Assembly (NCBI GenBank): GCA_015680685.1
Contig: MNCI01026283.1
Coordinates: forward strand, 18,171 to 82,170
Origin: Gnetum montanum
Taxonomy: Eukaryota > Streptophyta > Gnetopsida > Gnetales > Gnetaceae
DNA: 64,000 nt
Direction: 5' to 3'
Shown: piece after piece, positions 59,411 through 64,000 of the stretch
Numbering within the stretch: position 1 is the stretch's first letter
How the letters are laid out: each line of letters opens with the position of its first letter
Position numbers and translations under genes: made by a program
Notes under the pieces: generated by a model
What the model saw: the letters and a program-made list of their open reading frames with translations, nothing else
Database searches by the model: none
Told to the model about the DNA's origin: nothing

Positions 59411-60956
59411 TACCCCCACGACTAAGTAAAAACTTTTCCTTGAGTCAAAGAAGGTGAGGAACAACCTCAATTGAATACACAGTGGATAGGTATGGGATTA
59501 TTGACTGACTAGAAATTAATTCATGCCGCAGTGGAGAATTAAACAAAATTTGGACACAGACACAAAATGAAAAAATTTGTGGAACTCATGGGATTCTCGG
59601 TAGTGGTGGCTCCTCCATGGGTGCCTTTCCTTTGTCCTATGCATCAGGCATCTGAGATTGATACCATTGAAGAAGCACCTAACATTTCTCCTCTTCTATT
59701 TAAGGATTATGAGCCGTCCATGCTATTGTTCCAATGTTTGATGGAGTCAGCACTTTTCATGGACACGACAGCTATGGGAACACTTGATTGGCCTTGACAT
59801 GCCATGCCACAAATAGCTGTCATTCCTCTTCATAGGCTCAAGCCCTAACCTCTCCTCCCTTTTCTTGGATAGATTATGCAGTAACAGGATTTTCATGATG
59901 GATGCTGAATGATGGACTTCTACTCTGCATGTTTTGCATGAGGTCCTTGGCCTCTACCTCCCCCAAGTTGTTCGGTTACCTTGAGAAGGTCCTCCTTGTT
60001 GTCTCCTTTTAGGGCCATCTATAATCACACAAAGATCAATTTTTAGTAAGGTTATTGAAAAAATTTCAATGATTTCATACCTTACTCATTGCCTTTAATA
60101 AATGTTGAATTCTTTACTTAGTGTGATTTTAGAGTTGGAAATTTTTCAAGGAAGTTTCCCCAAAAGTTGAATGTCGAACCTGGTTTTGAGAAACATTTGA
60201 TAACCTAATGATAAAGGAAAGAATAGATTTGGAAATGAAATAATCGAAGGGTATAAGATGATGTGGTGGTATGCAACAAGTACAAATTACAAAAGTCACA
60301 CAAGTGGGTCCTCCCCAAAGCAAGTTCCAACCTATATGCCCTTGTGTAAAGACACCTTAAGATGTCCGTAGGTACTAGAAGGGTTAAATGTAATCCACAC
60401 TAACTCCAAAAAACACACACATGTAAATATCACCGGAACGAGGTATGAATTCTATGTTACACATGACACAGGAAACAATTACATGAACAGTGAGATGAGG
60501 TGAACTAGAGAAAGGGATTGTAGAGATTGCGACATGAGGTAACTGACCCAGGGCACAATGATTAACATGTCATTAACCCATCGTTCCAAGATCAGGACCA
60601 AGTCCATTCCTCTAAAAAGTGACATCACATTGTTTGATTCCATGATGAACAACTATGAGAGTACCACAACAACAATGCGTACGATCACTTGGAGTTTTGT
60701 TCAAGGGAGGAGTGACTTTTGTTTTNATACGATCACTTGGAGTTTTGTTCAAGGGAGGAGTGACTTTTGTTTTGTGGCACTTTGTTTTTCTTCTTCTTTT
60801 TCCTTTTCTTCTTCTCTCTTTTTTTTGAATACTGAATCTAGAGAAGCCACCAACCTTCAGGCATGGGTGCATGTCTTTCCAGTGGAACCCCCTAGAACAG
60901 CATTGGATTTTTGAGTGCCTTTTTGATTACTCTTACTCCCATTTTTCATTAGATCT

Positions 60957-61229
60957 NNNNNNNNNNNNNNNNNNNNNNNNNNNNNNNNNNNNNNNNNNNN
61001 NNNNNNNNNNNNNNNNNNNNNNNNNNNNNNNNNNNNNNNNNNNNNNNNNNNNNNNNNNNNNNNNNNNNNNNNNNNNNNNNNNNNNNNNNNNNNNNNNNNN
61101 NNNNNNNNNNNNNNNNNNNNNNNNNNNNNNNNNNNNNNNNNNNNNNNNNNNNNNNNNNNNNNNNNNNNNNNNNNNNNNNNNNNNNNNNNNNNNNNNNNNN
61201 NNNNNNNNNNNNNNNNNNNNNNNNNNNNN
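60957..61229. other. Sequence gap (273 N)
   Basis: Flanks match A-M at about 9875 and 10404, which are about 530 bp apart there. The stated gap length may be an estimate, or A-E may have a deletion. Confidence 0.9.
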
Positions 61230-61381
61230 ATCATACTTACCCCATTGGGGTTCACACACTTGATTCGAGTTGACATAGTGGGGCAAGTTATAAGATGTGG
61301 TTAATTTATGAGTTGACCCACTATGGTACTTGTGACCATAAGATGGTATGCAAGGATTAACATGTCTCCCTATGTGGCAAT

Positions 61382-62514
61382 TGTTGCAATCGGAAACGGT
61401 GGTGGCTGGAAAACACCGAGAGGTCGTTGGTCGCTGACAGTCTTAACCCCGTATCCGCGTGAGGGCCGTGCTGGATAAAACAAAAATAGGGTGCCCTGAA
61501 TGGTCTGGTCAATCAGAAAAGAACTTAGTTGGCATTAATATAACCTTTCGTAAATGGATAATTTGAAAATGAGACCTCTAGCATAAAATGATAACTTTAA
61601 ATGCAAGAGGGACAAAAAACAATGTAAAAATGCAATGATGAGTAAGAAAAAAAAGTAAAATGTAGTTAGGAAAATGCACCACTTCAAGATTATGACTTCA
61701 CTCCATCAAGGTGGATACAATTGGTTGCACGATGCTGGGAGGCGTAGAGATCCCAAAGGTAACCAAGACATCCAGAGCAAGACAATTGTATGCTTGAACG
61801 TGGACTTGGGAGTCAACAATGAAAAATGCTTATGATGATAGCAGGAAGGGTGGAGCATAATTCCAAACAAGAATGCCAACTATTTGCAGTGTCAAACAAG
61901 ATGTTTACAATGCTCAGGAATACAATGCCAACTTTTTCCTGCTAGCTAGCCAATTCACCAACTAGCAAACTTTTCACTAACTTGCTTGCTTGCTTCCCAC
62001 TTGCTACTCTTGGGCATTGCTCATTGGGGTATTTATAGGGCTGAGGGCACATGAAAGGTGTGGTTTGGACGTCGCGTGTCCTGGGCCCATGTTGGCTTGT
62101 CTGTGCTACATGGGCGTGCATGACCATTGTAATTACGAGCCTGCCATGCTGTAATTGCACCATTAGAGTTTGGAGATGTGTGCTAATGGTGAAATTAGGT
62201 GGAGTGCATTGATGTGGCATAACTGTTTCCTACGCTGTGCTATACTTTGTAGTGTAGCATGTTAGCGTAGCATGGCATCTTGTTACGCTGCGCTACGCTA
62301 TGCAAGGTAGCATAGCGTAGCCACCAGTTCAATGCACAAACTTACGTTTGCATCCTACTACATGTGCTGGAAGCCTTTGAAGTGCACTGACTGTTTACTG
62401 CATATTCGCTATGCTATGCTACACTATGTAGCGTAGCATAGCGTAGCAGTTGGCCTTAGTTGCAAAAACATCACCAATCTGCACATTTTTCCTTTTGCAC
62501 TATGAAACTTGCAA
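61382..62514 (-). repeat. B-E 3' LTR (divergent family B)
   Basis: Starts on the plus strand TGTTGCAATCGGAAACGG, matching the LTR ends of B1 and B2 (GTGGTGGCTGG, GAGGGCC text). Minus-strand TATAAATA at 62030-62037. The U3 part (62230-62450) is full of GTAGCATAGCGTAGC motifs forming hairpins. The outer boundary near 62514 is uncertain because the polypurine tract is missing. Confidence 0.65.
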
Positions 62515-62592
62515 ACTTGCTGATCCCGCCTTTTGAGATGCCTTTTGTTGCAAACTTGCTGATCCCGCCTTTTGAGATGCCTTTTGTTGTGG
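62515..62592 (-). repeat. 39-bp tandem duplication at the integrase/LTR junction
   Basis: ACTTGCTGATCCCGCC begins at 62515 and again at 62554. It lies where the integrase text stops and the LTR text begins. Confidence 0.8.
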
Positions 62593-64000
62593 TCCTGCAT
62601 GTCATTCTGTAGGCCCATAGAACATAGAGGATTTGCTCATGCCACCACCTCTTGCTGTTGTTAAGCATATACCTTAGCAAGTTGATGATGGAATTATTTG
62701 TAGCCTCTACCTAACCATTCGCCTACGGGTAATACAAGGAGGAGAATGATTGCCTAATGCCTAGATTACTGTAGAAGGTTTGGGTTTCTGTACTACTGAA
62801 CTGTGGTCCATTGTCGGTTACAATAGTCATTGGAAGCCCAAACCTTATCACGATGTTGTCCAAGATGAAATCGTAGATATGCTAATACATCGTCTTCCTC
62901 AAGGGGATAGCATCCATCCACTTAGTAAAATACTTAGTGGCAGTGATAATGAAGCTATGCCTTGCAGAGGACTTAGGCGTGATAGGTCCGATGAGGTCTA
63001 GTGCCCATCGTTGGAAAGGCCACGTTATCTACGTTGGGTGCAGCTCCGTAGTTGAAATGTGTATGAGATTTGTGTATCTCTGGCATGTGTCACATGTCCT
63101 GACTTTTGACAGACAGTCATGCTCCATCTGGGACCAATAGTACGCTAGGCATCTGATTTTTGCAGCCATAGCCCTAGGTGCTATGTGTCCACCACATAGT
63201 CCCTCATGTACTTCATTAATCACCTTCTGCACCTTCTCCTCACCCACGCATGCCAGCAATATCCCATCATAGGAACGTCTACACAAGGCTTCATTTCCCA
63301 TGAGTGTATACTACCAGGCATGCTTACGGATTGCATCTCTCTAGGCAGATGTCAGTCCGCTTGGGGGTTCGCTCTGTTGCAGGTAGGCTTTAATATTAGC
63401 ATACCACTCCTAGGTATTCGTAGCGCTAATAGAGGCCACGTGTCCTGCCTGAGTGATAGGGTCAGTACATTCAACAATCGAAGTTGGCAGACTTGCAAAC
63501 AAGTGTGGTGGAATATTTAGTGCTAGGGTGGCTACTGCATCTATCACGGTGTTCTCATTGCATGGCATGTGTTGCACATCTATGGTTGTAAATTGCTTAA
63601 GCAGGCTTTTTGCCAGATCGCAGAGGGTTGCAGATGCATAGCTTTACATGCATAGACCTTGGTGATTTGATTCACAACTAGTTGTAAAACCCCATGAATT
63701 ACCAGGTGTTGTATGCGTAGTGTTTGGGAAACGAAGAGGCCTCTGAGTAGCCCCTCATACTCTGCCACATTCTTGGTGTAGGGGAATGAAAAACGATAAG
63801 CAAACAGGTGCATTTCCCCAAAGAGGAATGTAATGATGGTAGCTGTACTACCTCCTCACATGGTTGAGGCACCGTCGAAGTGTAAAGTAGCTTCCAAGTG
63901 CAATGGGATGGTGTTGATAGTGCCAACATGCTCATCTGGGAATTCGGGATCTATGGTTGCTTGGTCATCGACGGGTGAGGCTGTAAGTTGGGTCACTATG
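62593..64000 (-). pseudogene. B-E pol: plant-type RNase H and integrase
   Basis: From the window edge on the minus strand: RNase H with LHFDGAS (about 63880), NVAEYEGLLRGL (about 63765) and HGVLQLVVNQ (about 63680). In active enzymes of this type (archaeal-like or plant-like RNase H) the last block is GDSQLV, so an Asp is lost. Integrase follows: VHEGLCGGHIAPRAMAAKIR and CDTCQ (zinc region, 63230-63090), WALDLIGPITPKS (63000), TDNGPQFSS (62815) and VEATNN (about 62700), so D, D and E are all present. TAG stands for Gln in YYPQANGQ. The integrase C-terminus is missing. The extra plant-type RNase H marks the Tat/Ogre lineage. Confidence 0.85.

Larger units (their letters stand above)
58536..61380 (-). 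mobile_element. Family A element A-E, internally deleted
   Basis: 3' LTR (58536-59410), polypurine tract (59411-59422), ORF2 C-terminus (about 59800-59560), ORF2 N-terminus (60018-59870), non-coding interior and gag C-terminus (61380-61230). Compared with A-M, about 2.3 kb of ORF2 are missing. A 273-base N gap lies at 60957-61229. Cut on the right by the LTR of B-E. Confidence 0.75.

Noticed and set aside
60612-60914. Open frames rich in Lys/Arg or Ser/Phe around a pyrimidine-rich run
   Set aside because: They arise from the T/C-rich run at about 60780-60830 and from an N-linked duplicate. The region is non-coding interior of family A.

Overview
The window is plant nuclear DNA made almost entirely of old, decayed, nested retrotransposons. 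I place it in a large-genome seed plant. A gymnosperm is plausible because the elements are long, old and full of stops, but nothing in the sequence proves this. No tRNA, rRNA, CRISPR array or bacterial operon is visible. Two Ty3/gypsy-like LTR families account for most of the sequence.

Family A has LTRs of about 850-890 bp that begin TGATGA and end TCATCA, a primer-binding site complementary to the 3' end of plant tRNA-Asp, a gag gene, and a second long gene (ORF2). No protease, reverse transcriptase or integrase was found in either long copy. Copies: left-edge element (1-1111, minus), A-M (5394-13333, minus), a 5' end (13846-15060, plus), A-R (51895-58535, plus) and A-E (58536-61380, minus).

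Family B has LTRs of 1.6-1.9 kb and a primer-binding site reading TGGTGCTAGAAGGAGGG. It carries gag, an aspartic protease and, in some copies, RT/integrase fragments. The right-edge copy also shows a plant-type RNase H, which suggests the Tat/Ogre lineage. An old minus-strand copy (B0) runs from its 3' LTR at 18782 to its 5' LTR at 51894. It has been split by two plus-strand copies: B1 (22021-38421) and B2 (39116-48850). The B0 reading resumes correctly on both sides of each insertion. A-R then landed in the B0 5' LTR, A-E lies in or against A-R, and another B copy (B-E, 61382 to the window end, minus) lies in A-E.

The most unusual structure is in family B. Two arrays of short repeats sharing the core TTAAACTAGCA flank the place where pol lies in B1. 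B0 and B2 both have the two arrays almost side by side and lack everything between them. In B1 the interval also holds a gene on the opposite strand with several well-formed introns. It includes a stretch resembling an FCP1/NIF-type phosphatase.

Other content: a decayed LINE reverse transcriptase (4540-5345), an intronless decayed CCR4/nocturnin-like exonuclease (16039-17222), and a possible host gene with coding tandem repeats and a TATA box (2206-2922). Many single-N joins carry direct or inverted duplicates and look like assembly errors. In-frame stops are very often TAG where the family has Gln or Trp, as expected from deamination of methylated cytosines.
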